Part shown: positions 5,757 through 14,790 of the stretch, one piece after another | How the letters are laid out: the number at the start of each line of letters is the position of its first letter | How positions within the stretch are numbered: the first letter of the stretch is position 1 | DNA from: an uncultured Clostridia bacterium | GTDB lineage: Bacteria; Bacillota; Clostridia; Oscillospirales; Acutalibacteraceae | Length of the DNA stretch: 64,000 bases | Direction of reading: 5' to 3' | Assembly: GCA_945876745.1 (NCBI GenBank) | Contig: CAMCPL010000005.1 | Coordinates: forward strand, 62,001 to 126,000 | Notes under the pieces: generated by a model | Told to the model about the DNA's origin: nothing | Databases searched by the model: none | The model's input: only the letters and a program-made list of their open reading frames with translations | Program-made: the position numbers and the translations under genes

Positions 5757-8543
5757 ATGAAAGAAAAAAAGAAAACGCCGTGGATTATGAAGGCGGCAAT
5801 CATCATAGGCGTACTGGTTATCCCTTTGCTTTATTCCTATTTCTATTTAGGAGCATTCTGGGACCCGTATGCAAGACTTGATGATGTTCCCGTGGCAGTA
5901 GTTAATCTTGACAGCGGTGCTGTTATTAACGGCGAGGAGAGAAATCTCGGTCAGGAAATCTGCGATAATCTTGAAAAGGACGGAACACTTAAATTTGTAT
6001 TTACCGATAATGCAGACGCAGAACAAGGTGTACTTGAAAATGATTATTACGCTTCAATAACAATTCCTAAAGATTTTTCAAGCAATGCCTCAACTGCTTC
6101 AAAGGACACTGAAAAACTACATAGTTCGATTGTTTACACGGCAAACCAAAAAAAGAATTATCTTGCTGCACAGATACTTGAAAACGCAATGCCTACAATT
6201 AAGCAAACAGTTAATTCAAGCATTGATAAAGAAATAATTACTACTCTTTGCGACAAGCTGGAAAGCGTACCCGATTCAATGGGTGAGCTGCAAAACGGAT
6301 TCAAGCAATTATCGGACGGGTCCGGAAAACTGAGTAGCGGTACTAACGAGCTTGCTGACGGAGCAGATAAATTATCCGAAGGATCAAGTGCTCTTGCTGA
6401 CGGCAGTAAACAGGTGTCAGACGGTGCAGTAACACTTTTTGACGGAATTAAAGCGCTTGATGAAGGGGCAAATACCTTAAATGCCTCAGTTCCACAATTA
6501 GCCGATGGTGTTCAGAAGCTTACATACGGTTCAGTTGCCCTAAGAAACGGAACAGGTGCATTAAATTCAAAAATTCCGGAATTATCCGGCGGTGCGGCAC
6601 TGCTTAATAATGGCGCACTTCAGCTTAGCACAGGTCTTGATACCTTGAAATCAAACAGTCCCTCTCTTACTGCGGGTGCACAGCAATTAAACGCAGGTGC
6701 CACATCTCTTAAAAGCGGAATTCAAACATATACAGATGGTGTATCATCTGCCAATTCGGGTGCTGTTACTCTTGCCAACGGTATCGGCGCATACACAACA
6801 GGTGTTGAAAGTGCAAGTGCAGGAGCAAATAATCTTTATAATGGTATTAATCAGGCAAACAAAGGATTAAATCAAATTGTTACACAGGTTCAGGCTTCAT
6901 CACAACAGCTTGAGCACACAGCTCCCGACAGCAGTCTTGATGCCCTTTCCTCCGGTGCATCACAGGTGTATGAGGGTATCGGCACATTCAGTACAAATTA
7001 TACGAATGCTTTAAAGGCTCTTAAATACTATCAGACAACAGGTGATACTCAGTATCTTAATGTGGCAGTCAATGGATTTGAACAGCTTGAAAACAGCCTC
7101 CCTGCTCTTAAGTCAGGTGCTCAACAGGTAAGTAGCGGCGTTACGGAATTGACTAACGGTATGAAAGATGTTAAAAACAACACTTCGCAGCTTCTTACAG
7201 GCTTGCAGGCATTGCAATCAGGCTTTGGTAACAATACGCACAGCAGTACATTGTTAGGAGGTGCGTATGCTCTTAATCAGGGACTTAGTACATTAAAATC
7301 TAATAACAATACACTAAACTCAGGAGCACAGGCATTAAAAACAGGACTTAATACTCTTAACAGTAACAGCAATGCTCTTAATCAAGGCGCAAATGAGCTT
7401 TCAATCGGTGCAAGCACACTAAGCACAGGCGTTAACAGCTATACAGATGGTGTTGCGTCAGCTACTGACGGTGCTGCTCAGCTTAAAGAGGGTACTTCTT
7501 CATTAACATCAAAAATCCCTGCCCTTACTCAGGGAGTAAATGCACTTGACGAGGGATCGGGTGAACTTAGCACAGGTCTTATACAACTCAATTCAAAGGT
7601 ACCTGCACTTTCAAACGGTGTTTCGGCTCTTGCAGACGGCTCAGATAAATTACTTGCAGGTGCTGACAAGTTATCAACAGGTACTAAAGATTTGTCTGTC
7701 GGTACAGTTCAGCTTGATAATGGTATATCAACATTAAGAACAGGTGCATATTCACTTAATGATGGTGCAACTCAGCTTGACAACGGTATTAGCACAGCAA
7801 AGGATGGTGTTGATGAATCAATCACCGATACTATCATTCAGCTAAATGCTTTGGACGGACTTGCAGATTATGCCGAAGAGCCTATATCAACAGTAACAGA
7901 ATATGTTCAGCCGGTGGAAAATTACGGTTCTGCCTTCGCACCATACTTTATGTGTCTGTCACTTTGGGTAGGCGGCTTGATGATTTACTTTGGTATTTAT
8001 CTTGATTATAACAGAAAAATAAAATCACTTACCAAGGACTCTAACAGAATAATTTTGAGAACACTATCCTTTGGTCTTATCAGTATGGCTCAGGGTGTAC
8101 TTCTTGCAATAGTAATCAAGGACATTCTTCACATTGTTGTAAATAATCCGTTAATGCTGTTTATGTCCTGCATACTTGTTTCATTAACCTTTATGACAAT
8201 AATACAGTTCTGTATTATTAATCTTGGTGACGCAGGCAAATTTGTTTCACTTTTACTGCTTATTCTTCAGCTTACTTCCTGCGCCGGTACTTTCCCGATA
8301 GAAACACAGTCAGGTTTCTTCAGAGTTATCAATAAAATTCTGCCAATGACATATTCTACACAACTCTTTAAAGAGGCTATAAGCGGAACGGCAGGTTCAA
8401 ACGCAGGAAAAAGTGCAATAATACTTGCTGCTTTCTTCGTGGTGTTCCTTGCTTTAACACTTATCTTTAGCCACAGCTCACTAAAAAAGGATTTACAGAG
8501 AATTGATGCTAACACAAAGGAAAAAATGGCAGTGTCTCAATAA
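5757..8543 (+). CDS. YhgE/Pip-domain membrane protein (ABC-2 like, heptad-rich)
   Basis: A 928-aa protein of the YhgE/phage-infection-protein family. Order: a short cytoplasmic N-terminus, a helix at about residues 11-35 ending in the family motif FWDPYARLDDVPVAVVNLD, an extracytoplasmic domain, then a very long stretch (about 180-700) of L-x-x-G heptads such as ELADGADKLSEGSSALADGS, and five helices at the C-terminus related to ABC-2 permeases. Family members are linked to phage adsorption (Pip), type VII-related export and drug or stress export; the exact substrate is unknown. AAGGAGACGATTGT precedes the ATG. The next gene follows within 32 bp, so they are probably co-transcribed. Confidence 0.88.
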   Translation: MKEKKKTPWIMKAAIIIGVLVIPLLYSYFYLGAFWDPYARLDDVPVAVVNLDSGAVINGEERNLGQEICDNLEKDGTLKFVFTDNADAEQGVLENDYYASITIPKDFSSNASTASKDTEKLHSSIVYTANQKKNYLAAQILENAMPTIKQTVNSSIDKEIITTLCDKLESVPDSMGELQNGFKQLSDGSGKLSSGTNELADGADKLSEGSSALADGSKQVSDGAVTLFDGIKALDEGANTLNASVPQLADGVQKLTYGSVALRNGTGALNSKIPELSGGAALLNNGALQLSTGLDTLKSNSPSLTAGAQQLNAGATSLKSGIQTYTDGVSSANSGAVTLANGIGAYTTGVESASAGANNLYNGINQANKGLNQIVTQVQASSQQLEHTAPDSSLDALSSGASQVYEGIGTFSTNYTNALKALKYYQTTGDTQYLNVAVNGFEQLENSLPALKSGAQQVSSGVTELTNGMKDVKNNTSQLLTGLQALQSGFGNNTHSSTLLGGAYALNQGLSTLKSNNNTLNSGAQALKTGLNTLNSNSNALNQGANELSIGASTLSTGVNSYTDGVASATDGAAQLKEGTSSLTSKIPALTQGVNALDEGSGELSTGLIQLNSKVPALSNGVSALADGSDKLLAGADKLSTGTKDLSVGTVQLDNGISTLRTGAYSLNDGATQLDNGISTAKDGVDESITDTIIQLNALDGLADYAEEPISTVTEYVQPVENYGSAFAPYFMCLSLWVGGLMIYFGIYLDYNRKIKSLTKDSNRIILRTLSFGLISMAQGVLLAIVIKDILHIVVNNPLMLFMSCILVSLTFMTIIQFCIINLGDAGKFVSLLLLILQLTSCAGTFPIETQSGFFRVINKILPMTYSTQLFKEAISGTAGSNAGKSAIILAAFFVVFLALTLIFSHSSLKKDLQRIDANTKEKMAVSQ

Positions 8544-8575
8544 ACCAACCTATTGTTTAGAAGAGGAGAATGCAT

Positions 8576-9217
8576 ATGGCTAAATTTAATTTTTATCAAT
8601 ATGTATGGATATTCATTTCAGGCTGTTACTTAGGCTACGGTGTAGAAACACTTTGGTGTTTGATTAAACTTGGCTACATAGAAAGCAGAAAATCCCTTGT
8701 GCTCGGTCATCTCAGCGTAGCCTACGGAATGGGAGCTGTACTTCTCACGCTTTTACTTGTGCACTTTCAAAATTCATCTGCTTGGAAGATATTTTTAGTT
8801 GCTTTTGTCAGTGGAACTGTTGTTGAATATATCTGTTCATTAGGACAGGAAATTTGCTTCGGCTCGGTAGCTTGGGATTACAGCCATCTTCCGCTAAATA
8901 TAAACGGCAGAGTGTGCCTTTTGTACTCACTTTTTTGGGGAGTGCTTGGGCTATTTTGGGTAAAGCTTGTTATACCGTTTATGAGTAAATGCTTTGATAA
9001 AATCAATATTCCTTTTGATAAAGTAATAATTTGGGCATTTATAGCATTCTTTGTATTTGATGCTACGCTGTCTGCTTCAGCTGCAATACGAATGGATAAG
9101 CGAGATAACGGTGAAGCTGCGAAAAATCACTTTGAGCAATATCTTGATACTCATTATGATGACGAAACGATGCACAAAATCTATGCAAACTCAAAAAGTG
9201 TTGAAAAAAACAATTAG
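8576..9217 (+). CDS. PF06541-type ABC transporter-like membrane protein
   Basis: A 213-aa polytopic protein of the putative ABC-transporter type IV (CmpB-like) family. The opening GCYLGYGVETLWCLIKLGYI, the central SGTVVEYICSLGQEICFG and NINGRVCLLYSLFWGVLG are the conserved blocks; five to six helices are expected. GAGGAG at 8563-8568 favours the ATG at 8576 over the one at 8570. It lies 32 bp after the YhgE/Pip gene and may act with it in one export system (inference). No ATPase gene is adjacent. Confidence 0.8.
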   Translation: MAKFNFYQYVWIFISGCYLGYGVETLWCLIKLGYIESRKSLVLGHLSVAYGMGAVLLTLLLVHFQNSSAWKIFLVAFVSGTVVEYICSLGQEICFGSVAWDYSHLPLNINGRVCLLYSLFWGVLGLFWVKLVIPFMSKCFDKINIPFDKVIIWAFIAFFVFDATLSASAAIRMDKRDNGEAAKNHFEQYLDTHYDDETMHKIYANSKSVEKNN

Positions 9218-9283
9218 AAAACTACAAAATAAGTGAACTTTAAAATTAAAGCTAAAAATTATATATCCCGTCATTCTTGTATA

Positions 9284-9298
9284 TTGACAAAAAGTCAA
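9284..9298. promoter_or_regulatory. TTGAC-N5-GTCAA palindrome before oxidoreductase operon
   Basis: TTGAC AAAAA GTCAA, an exact 5-bp-arm palindrome 48 bp upstream of the start codon. It may serve as an operator or as part of a -35 region. A TATAAT lies at 9319-9324, too far for this TTGACA. Confidence 0.35.
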
Positions 9299-9346
9299 CA
9301 ATGTTTTAAGATGTGATATATAATCATATTGCTTAGGAGAATTCTG

Positions 9347-12184
9347 ATGGAAAAAGAGAACACTTACGAGTACAAATTTGATACGGTTAAAACACCGAAG
9401 GACAGAGTTTATGAGGATAGAGTAATGCACTATTACGAAAATCACTCTGACGAGCCTCCTCGTGAGCTTATATTAAAGCTTGGTAAAAAAATTACGGATC
9501 GTATTCTTTATAAAATTCCGTGGGTGCCGAAAATCGGTAAAACAATGACCGTCAACGACCCTGAATATTGGGGTCTTGCCACAATGGTTACTGATGAAAT
9601 GGCAGAGATTGCACTTAAAATGAAGGTGCATAAGGGTATGACTCTTCCCGAAATTCAGAAGGCAACAGGCAAGGACGCCGATTATCTTGAAAATATACTG
9701 CAGGAAATGGCAAATGTAGGTCTTATTGAATATAACTGGGAGAATCCTACAAGAACAAAGCAGTATGTTCTTCCTATGTTTGTACCGGGCAGTGCAGAAT
9801 TCTTTAATATGAAATGGGATAATATCGTTGAACATCCACAGGTGGCAAATTTCTTTGAAAGAATGACTCAGCTACCTTTAGAAAAGATTACACCTATGGT
9901 ACCTCCGGGAGGTGCAGGTATAGGTATGCATGTTATCCCTGTCGAAAAGGCTATTGAGATGGAAAATGAAAGTGCCAGCGTTGAGCATATTTCTCACTGG
10001 CTCGACAAATATGACGGTAAATATGCAGCAGGTCCCTGCTCCTGCCGTTATTCAAGGGCAATATGCGGTGAGGGCTGTGCAGATGACCCTGAGGATTGGT
10101 GTATTGGTGTAGGCGATATGGCCGATTACCTTGTTGAAACAAACAAAGGCCATTACATAACTCGTGAAAAAGTAATGGAGATTTTGCAAAGAGCAGAGGA
10201 TAACGGCTTTGTTCATCAAATTACCAATATTGACGGAGAAAACAAGATTTTTGCTATATGTAACTGTCAGGTTAAGGTATGCAATGCACTTCGTACGTCT
10301 CAGCTTTTTAATACTCCGAATATGTCACGCTCAGCATATGTTGCCAGAGTTGAGGCAAAGGACTGCGTAGCCTGTGGCAGATGCGTTGAATACTGCCCAG
10401 CAGGCGCAGTAAAGTTAGGTCAAAAATTATGCACCAAGGACGGCGGACATATAGAATATCCAAAGCAGGAGCTGCCTGACACAAATGAGTGGAGCGAGGA
10501 TAAGTGGTCACCGGATTACCGTGACAAAAACAGAATTAACTGCTACGATACAGGTACAGCACCATGTAAAACTGCCTGTCCTGCTCATATTGCAGTACAG
10601 GGCTATCTTAAAATGGCATCTCAGGGCAGATATACAGAAGCCCTTGCCTTGATAAAGAAAGAAAATCCTTTCCCTGCAGTATGCGGCAGAGTGTGCAACA
10701 GACGATGTGAAGATGCTTGCACAAGAGGTACCATTGACCAAGCTGTTGCTATTGACGAGGTTAAAAGATTTATTGCTCAGCAGGACTTAGACGCTGACAA
10801 GAGATATATTCCCAAAAAGGTTATTCCTTCGAACAGAGGCGAATTCAAAAACAAAATTGCTATTATCGGTGGTGGTCCTGCAGGTCTTTCCTGTGCATAT
10901 TATCTTGCAGTTACAGGCTATCGCCCAACAGTGTTTGAAAAGAACGAAAAACCCGGCGGTATGCTGACCTATGGTATTCCGTCTTATAAGCTTGAAAAAG
11001 ATGTTGTTGAGGCAGAGATCGATATTATCCGTCAGCTTGGCGTAGAGATTAAATGTGGCGTTGAGGTTGGTAAGGATATTACACTTAACGAATTAAGAGA
11101 ACAGGGCTATGAGGCATTTTATATTGCAATCGGTTGTCAAGGCTCACGCAAGGCCGGTATTGCAGGTGAGGACGCAAAGGGTGTTATGAGCGCTGTTGAT
11201 ATTCTCCATGCCATAGCAGAAAATCAAAGCTTAGACCTTAACGGAAGAAAGACAGTAGTTATCGGCGGCGGTAATGTTGCAGTTGATGTGGCTCGCTCAG
11301 TTAAAAGATGCGGTGCCGATGTGCTTGGTATGTACTGCCTTGAAAGCAGAGAAGAAATGCCTGCCTCTACAGAAGAAATATTTGAAACTGAGGACGAAGG
11401 CATTACAATCCAAAACGGTTGGGGGCCGAAGGAAATCCTTACCGAAAACGGAAAGGTTAAAGGAATTGTACTTAAAAAATGTCTTTCGGTTACGGACGAA
11501 AGCGGACGCTTTAATCCGCGGTATGATGAAAATGATACTGTAACTATTGATTGTGATAATGTATATCTTTCAATCGGTCAAAGCATTGATTGGGGCGATA
11601 TGCTCAAGGATGAAGATGTTGAGCTTGCACAGGGCGGCAGACCAAATGCTGACAGTTTAACATACCAAACTGCACAGAAGGATATTTTTGTCGGCGGTGA
11701 TGTTTATACAGGTCCAAAATTTGCCATTGATGCCATTGCGGCAGGCAAGGAGGGCGCTGAGTCAATACACAGATTTGTACACTACAATGCAAGTCTTACT
11801 ATCGGCAGAAATCGCAGAGATTTTATTGAGCTTGACAAAAATAATATTAAAATTGAGGCATACGATAATTCTTCCCGTCAAATACCGGGAATGGATAAAA
11901 GCATTAACCACAGAACATCGTTTAGAGATGCTCATAAGCCTTTCTCAGAGGAGCAGGTAAAGATTGAAACTGCTCGCTGTCTTGGCTGCGGTGCATCAGT
12001 TGTTGATGAAAACAAATGTATCGGCTGCGGTGTGTGTACGACAAAGTGTGAGTTTGACGCAATCAAGCTTCACAGAGAGCGTCCTGAATGCAGTACAATG
12101 GTTAACTCCGATGACAAGATGAAAGCGATTCTGCCTTATATGATTAAGAGAAAAATTGCTATCAAAAAAGCCAAAAAGGGTTAA
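9347..12184 (+). CDS. multi-domain Fe-S / FAD NAD(P)H oxidoreductase (GltD-like core)
   Basis: A 945-aa cytoplasmic electron-transfer protein; the ATG at 9347 follows AGGAGA. Residues 1-230 are a helical, partly winged-helix-like region. Cys-rich segments follow (CSCRYSRAICGEGC), then a ferredoxin motif CVACGRCVEYCPAG near 345. A dihydropyrimidine-dehydrogenase-type Fe-S helical domain (CKTACPAHIAVQGYL, CGRVCNRRCEDAC) leads into the GltD-like FAD site GGGPAGLSCAYYL and NAD(P)H site GGGNVAVDVARS. The C-terminus has CLGCG and CIGCGVCTTKCEFDA. At least four clusters are likely, so it probably bifurcates or relays electrons between NAD(P)H and a partner. It heads a tight operon with hypA and a Trp-rich membrane protein. 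Confidence 0.85.
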   Translation: MEKENTYEYKFDTVKTPKDRVYEDRVMHYYENHSDEPPRELILKLGKKITDRILYKIPWVPKIGKTMTVNDPEYWGLATMVTDEMAEIALKMKVHKGMTLPEIQKATGKDADYLENILQEMANVGLIEYNWENPTRTKQYVLPMFVPGSAEFFNMKWDNIVEHPQVANFFERMTQLPLEKITPMVPPGGAGIGMHVIPVEKAIEMENESASVEHISHWLDKYDGKYAAGPCSCRYSRAICGEGCADDPEDWCIGVGDMADYLVETNKGHYITREKVMEILQRAEDNGFVHQITNIDGENKIFAICNCQVKVCNALRTSQLFNTPNMSRSAYVARVEAKDCVACGRCVEYCPAGAVKLGQKLCTKDGGHIEYPKQELPDTNEWSEDKWSPDYRDKNRINCYDTGTAPCKTACPAHIAVQGYLKMASQGRYTEALALIKKENPFPAVCGRVCNRRCEDACTRGTIDQAVAIDEVKRFIAQQDLDADKRYIPKKVIPSNRGEFKNKIAIIGGGPAGLSCAYYLAVTGYRPTVFEKNEKPGGMLTYGIPSYKLEKDVVEAEIDIIRQLGVEIKCGVEVGKDITLNELREQGYEAFYIAIGCQGSRKAGIAGEDAKGVMSAVDILHAIAENQSLDLNGRKTVVIGGGNVAVDVARSVKRCGADVLGMYCLESREEMPASTEEIFETEDEGITIQNGWGPKEILTENGKVKGIVLKKCLSVTDESGRFNPRYDENDTVTIDCDNVYLSIGQSIDWGDMLKDEDVELAQGGRPNADSLTYQTAQKDIFVGGDVYTGPKFAIDAIAAGKEGAESIHRFVHYNASLTIGRNRRDFIELDKNNIKIEAYDNSSRQIPGMDKSINHRTSFRDAHKPFSEEQVKIETARCLGCGASVVDENKCIGCGVCTTKCEFDAIKLHRERPECSTMVNSDDKMKAILPYMIKRKIAIKKAKKG

Positions 12185-12189
12185 TACTT

Positions 12190-12534
12190 ATGCACGAACT
12201 TGGTATAGTTTTTCATATAATTAAGCAGGTTGAAGAGGTAGGAGAGGAAAACGGTGTAAGCCTTGTTTCCTCTGTTACTCTTGAGATAGGTCAGGTATCC
12301 GGAGTCCTTCACGATTATCTTGAGGATTGCTGGAATTGGGCTTGCAGTAAGTCAAAGCTTATGAATGGTGCAAAACTGATTATCAACGAGATACCTGCAG
12401 TGACATACTGTGAGGACTGCGGTGAGAAATATTCTACTGTTGAATACGGAAAAACCTGTCCCAAATGTTCGGGGGACAACACCTATCTGCTTAACGGTAA
12501 TGAAATTATGATTAAGGAAATTGAAGTGCAGTAG
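12190..12534 (+). CDS. hypA: HypA-type nickel metallochaperone, without other hyp genes
   Basis: A 114-aa protein. It begins MHELG, the MHE nickel-binding N-terminus of HypA, and carries the zinc ribbon CEDCGEKYSTVEYGKTCPKC. HypA delivers nickel to [NiFe]-hydrogenase or urease. Here only 5 bp separate it from the oxidoreductase, and no hydrogenase, urease or hypB-F gene is in the window. It may serve a distant enzyme or, as the gene order suggests, mature or partner the operon's own oxidoreductase/membrane pair (inference). Confidence 0.9.
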   Translation: MHELGIVFHIIKQVEEVGEENGVSLVSSVTLEIGQVSGVLHDYLEDCWNWACSKSKLMNGAKLIINEIPAVTYCEDCGEKYSTVEYGKTCPKCSGDNTYLLNGNEIMIKEIEVQ

Positions 12535-12571
12535 TGCTTTGATGATAAATTATTTTAGAGGAGGAAATAAA

Positions 12572-13636
12572 ATGTTATTCCAAATTTATGGCGATAACTC
12601 ATTCTATCAGCTTCTTGGCTGGATTTTGGTTTTCGCAGGTCTTGTTATTTTTAACGAGATCGCACGCCGTTCAAAGGCAGGCGGAATTTTCTGTTTCTTT
12701 GTTCTTCCGGCGGCGTTGACGGTTTACTTTATTGCTATTGCCATAGGTGCAAAAGCAGGAGCAGAATGGGCACTGAACAACCAGACTCATATTTATATGA
12801 ACGGTTGGTTCCATTATGCCAAGCTTTATGCGGCAACAGCAGGCTGTATCGGATTTATGATGCTTAAGTACAAATGGGGCATAGGCAAGACGGAATGGTT
12901 TAAGGTATTTCCCTTTGTCATTGTTGCAATCAATATCCTTATTGCCGTGGCATCTGACTTTGAGTCGGCTATTAAAGGCGGATTTACAGGCGGCTGGTGG
13001 CTGTCCAGTGAAAATGTTTGGATTTACGGCGGCTGGTGGAACTGGCTTAACGGTATTGCCGGTATCATCAACATTTTCTGTATGACAGGCTGGTGGGGTA
13101 TATATACCTCAAAGAACAAGCACGATATGCTTTGGCCGGATATGACTTGGTGCTATATTCTTGCATACGATTTGTGGAACTTTGAATATACCTATAATAA
13201 TCTTCCGTCGCACTCTTGGTACTGCGGTCTTGCCCTTCTTCTTGCTCCAACATTTGCAAACGCATTTTGGAACAGAGGCGGCTGGATTCAAAACCGTGCC
13301 AACACCCTTGCCCTTTGGTGTATGTATGCACAGGTATTCCCACTATTTCTGGACGACAGCAAATTCTCGGTGCTTTCCTCTGTATATCCTGAGGGCTACA
13401 CAACCTCAATGATGGTTCAGAGCATCAATCCTGAAACAGTAGGTGCCGCTAATCCAAAGGCACAGGCAGTTATTTCAATAATTGCACTTGTTGCTAATGT
13501 TTGCATACTCGCTGCTATTATCAAGCGTTCTGTTGAACAAAAGAAGAATCCTTATAAGAATGAAATCTTCACAGACCAAAAGAATTATAAGGACGCCCTT
13601 CTCAGAGCAGCAGAGGCAAACAGAGAAATTGCTTAA
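12572..13636 (+). CDS. Trp-rich polytopic membrane protein (DUF5692-like)
   Basis: A 354-aa integral membrane protein with about eight helices. It is very rich in tryptophan: GGWWLSSENVWIYGGWWNWL and GWWGIYTSK lie in two loops, and DLWNFEYTYNNLPSHSWYC in a third. I associate this pattern with DUF5692, of unknown function. The ATG at 12572 follows GAGGAGGAAATAAA; earlier in-frame ATGs lack a site. The His/Trp-rich helices could hold cofactors or quinone, which would give the upstream soluble Fe-S/FAD protein a membrane partner (inference). Confidence 0.7.
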   Translation: MLFQIYGDNSFYQLLGWILVFAGLVIFNEIARRSKAGGIFCFFVLPAALTVYFIAIAIGAKAGAEWALNNQTHIYMNGWFHYAKLYAATAGCIGFMMLKYKWGIGKTEWFKVFPFVIVAINILIAVASDFESAIKGGFTGGWWLSSENVWIYGGWWNWLNGIAGIINIFCMTGWWGIYTSKNKHDMLWPDMTWCYILAYDLWNFEYTYNNLPSHSWYCGLALLLAPTFANAFWNRGGWIQNRANTLALWCMYAQVFPLFLDDSKFSVLSSVYPEGYTTSMMVQSINPETVGAANPKAQAVISIIALVANVCILAAIIKRSVEQKKNPYKNEIFTDQKNYKDALLRAAEANREIA

Positions 13637-13658
13637 TTCATAAATTTATAATATAAAA

Positions 13659-13984
13659 GGCAGCTGACGGTTCTTGTCAGCTGTCAGCGTGTCGAAAAAG
13701 TCAAATTATAAATTTCGACACGCTGGTAGGCTGTTGAGAAATGGAGCTGAATTTCGCATTTTGGGAGGGAAGATGTACGATGGTACCTCGACCGAGCAAA
13801 AGGCGAAAAACGCCAAAAGCGGCTTAGATTCGATGTCTAAGCCGCTTTTACAATCCCTCCGTCAGTGCAATGCGCTGCAACCACCATTTACACAAAGGAG
13901 GCTCCATTTTGTTTGTTATTTTATCAGGCGTGTTTCAGCCCACTTTATCGACAGTCTGGCAGCTGACGGTTCTTGTCAGCTGTC
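13659..13984. mobile_element. MITE-like insertion splitting a terminator
   Basis: The terminator sequence GGCAGCTGACGGTTCTTGTC... occurs twice, at 13659-13685 and 13958-13984; only the second copy is followed by TTTTTA. The 272 bp between start AGCGTGTCGAAAAAGT and end with the complement of AGACTGTCGATAAAGT, which is an imperfect 16-bp terminal inverted repeat. Inside are further hairpins (AAAGCGGCTTAGA / TCTAAGCCGCTTT at about 13816-13848) and a copy of the dispersed hairpin family (13851-13906). It encodes no protein. Confidence 0.6.
13851..13906 (-). repeat. dispersed hairpin repeat, variant copy
   Basis: On the minus strand it reads GGAGCCTCCTTTGTGTAAAT... GCAGCGCATTGCACTGAC GGAGGGATTG. 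This is the same arrangement (GGCTCC stem, short palindrome, CTGAGGG end) as the copies at 35822, 44178, 49161, 62979 and 63073. Confidence 0.6.
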
Positions 13985-14013
13985 TTTTTATGTCTATCAG
14001 AAAATGAATTCCA

Positions 14014-14042
14014 TTGATAAAATTTCAAAAATATGCTATATT
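14014..14042 (+). promoter_or_regulatory. sigma-A promoter of the TetR gene
   Basis: TTGATA, 17 bp, TATATT; the start codon is 44 bp downstream. Confidence 0.55.
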
Positions 14043-14085
14043 GTAATTGGTAAATATTATTTTGTGAAAGAAATGGGGTTTTTTT

Positions 14086-14667
14086 ATGTCACAAATAACA
14101 AAAAAGGCTTTAGCTCAATCTTTAAAAAATCTACTATTAAAGAAACCGTTAAACAAAATAACTATCAATGATATTACAGATGATTGCGGTATTAACCGAA
14201 TGACCTTTTATTATCATTTTAAAGATATATATGACCTTGCTGAGTGGACTTGCCTTCAGGAAGCCGATAAAGTAATAAAAGAAAACAAAACGCACGATAC
14301 CTGGCAGGAGGGTATGCTTCAGATTTTCTATACAGTGCGTGAAAATAAGCCGCTCATTATGAATGTCTACCGCTGTGTTGATCGTGAACAGGTTGAAAGG
14401 TATCTCAAACCTCTTATTGATCATCTTTTGCTGAAAGTTGTGGAAGAACAATCCGCTGATATGACCGTTCGTCAGGAAGACAAGGAATTTATTGCATCGG
14501 TATATTCCTATGCTTTTGTCGGCTTGATGCTTGACTGGATTAAAAATGATATGAGAGAAAACCCCGAACAGCTTATCAGTAAGCTTGCTTTGGTTATACA
14601 GGATACCTTTACAGATGCACTTGAAAGATTCAGAATAGATAAAACGTTATCAAAAAATGATATTTGA
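14086..14667 (+). CDS. TetR/AcrR-family regulator
   Basis: A 193-aa repressor. The N-terminal HTH INDITDDCGINRMTFYYHF is typical of the DhaS-like branch of TetR proteins; the C-terminal domain (about 75-185) is all-helical with PLIMNVYRCVDREQVERYL. It lies directly upstream of oleate hydratase in the same direction, separated by a terminator and that gene's own promoter. A role in controlling oleate hydratase in response to unsaturated fatty acids is likely (inference). It could also act on the YhgE operator at 5626. Confidence 0.88.
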   Translation: MSQITKKALAQSLKNLLLKKPLNKITINDITDDCGINRMTFYYHFKDIYDLAEWTCLQEADKVIKENKTHDTWQEGMLQIFYTVRENKPLIMNVYRCVDREQVERYLKPLIDHLLLKVVEEQSADMTVRQEDKEFIASVYSYAFVGLMLDWIKNDMRENPEQLISKLALVIQDTFTDALERFRIDKTLSKNDI

Positions 14668-14687
14668 TAAAAATATTAACATCTTTT

Positions 14688-14721
14688 TGCCCGTGATAAA
14701 TTTTTTATCACGGGCATTTTT
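14688..14721 (+). terminator. terminator between TetR and oleate hydratase
   Basis: Perfect 13-bp stem TGCCCGTGATAAA / TTTATCACGGGCA followed by TTTTTCT. Confidence 0.85.
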
Positions 14722-14728
14722 CTGTTTA

Positions 14729-14756
14729 TTGTTAACCTGCGAAAAAATAATATAAT
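14729..14756 (+). promoter_or_regulatory. sigma-A promoter of oleate hydratase
   Basis: TTGTTA, 16 bp, TATAAT, 34 bp before the start codon. Confidence 0.65.
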
Positions 14757-14790
14757 GAAATTACAAAATAAAAATTTGGAGGTAAATTTT

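Noticed and set aside
6300-7820. Direct repeats suggesting a CRISPR or satellite
   Set aside because: They are codon-level repeats of L-x-x-G heptads inside the YhgE/Pip gene, in frame and not constant in sequence.
13068-13409. 113-aa minus-strand ORF in the DUF5692-like gene
   Set aside because: Antisense to a transmembrane coding region; no start signal.
13674-14171. 165-aa plus-strand ORF
   Set aside because: It runs through terminators, the MITE-like insert and the TetR promoter, and overlaps the TetR start in another frame.
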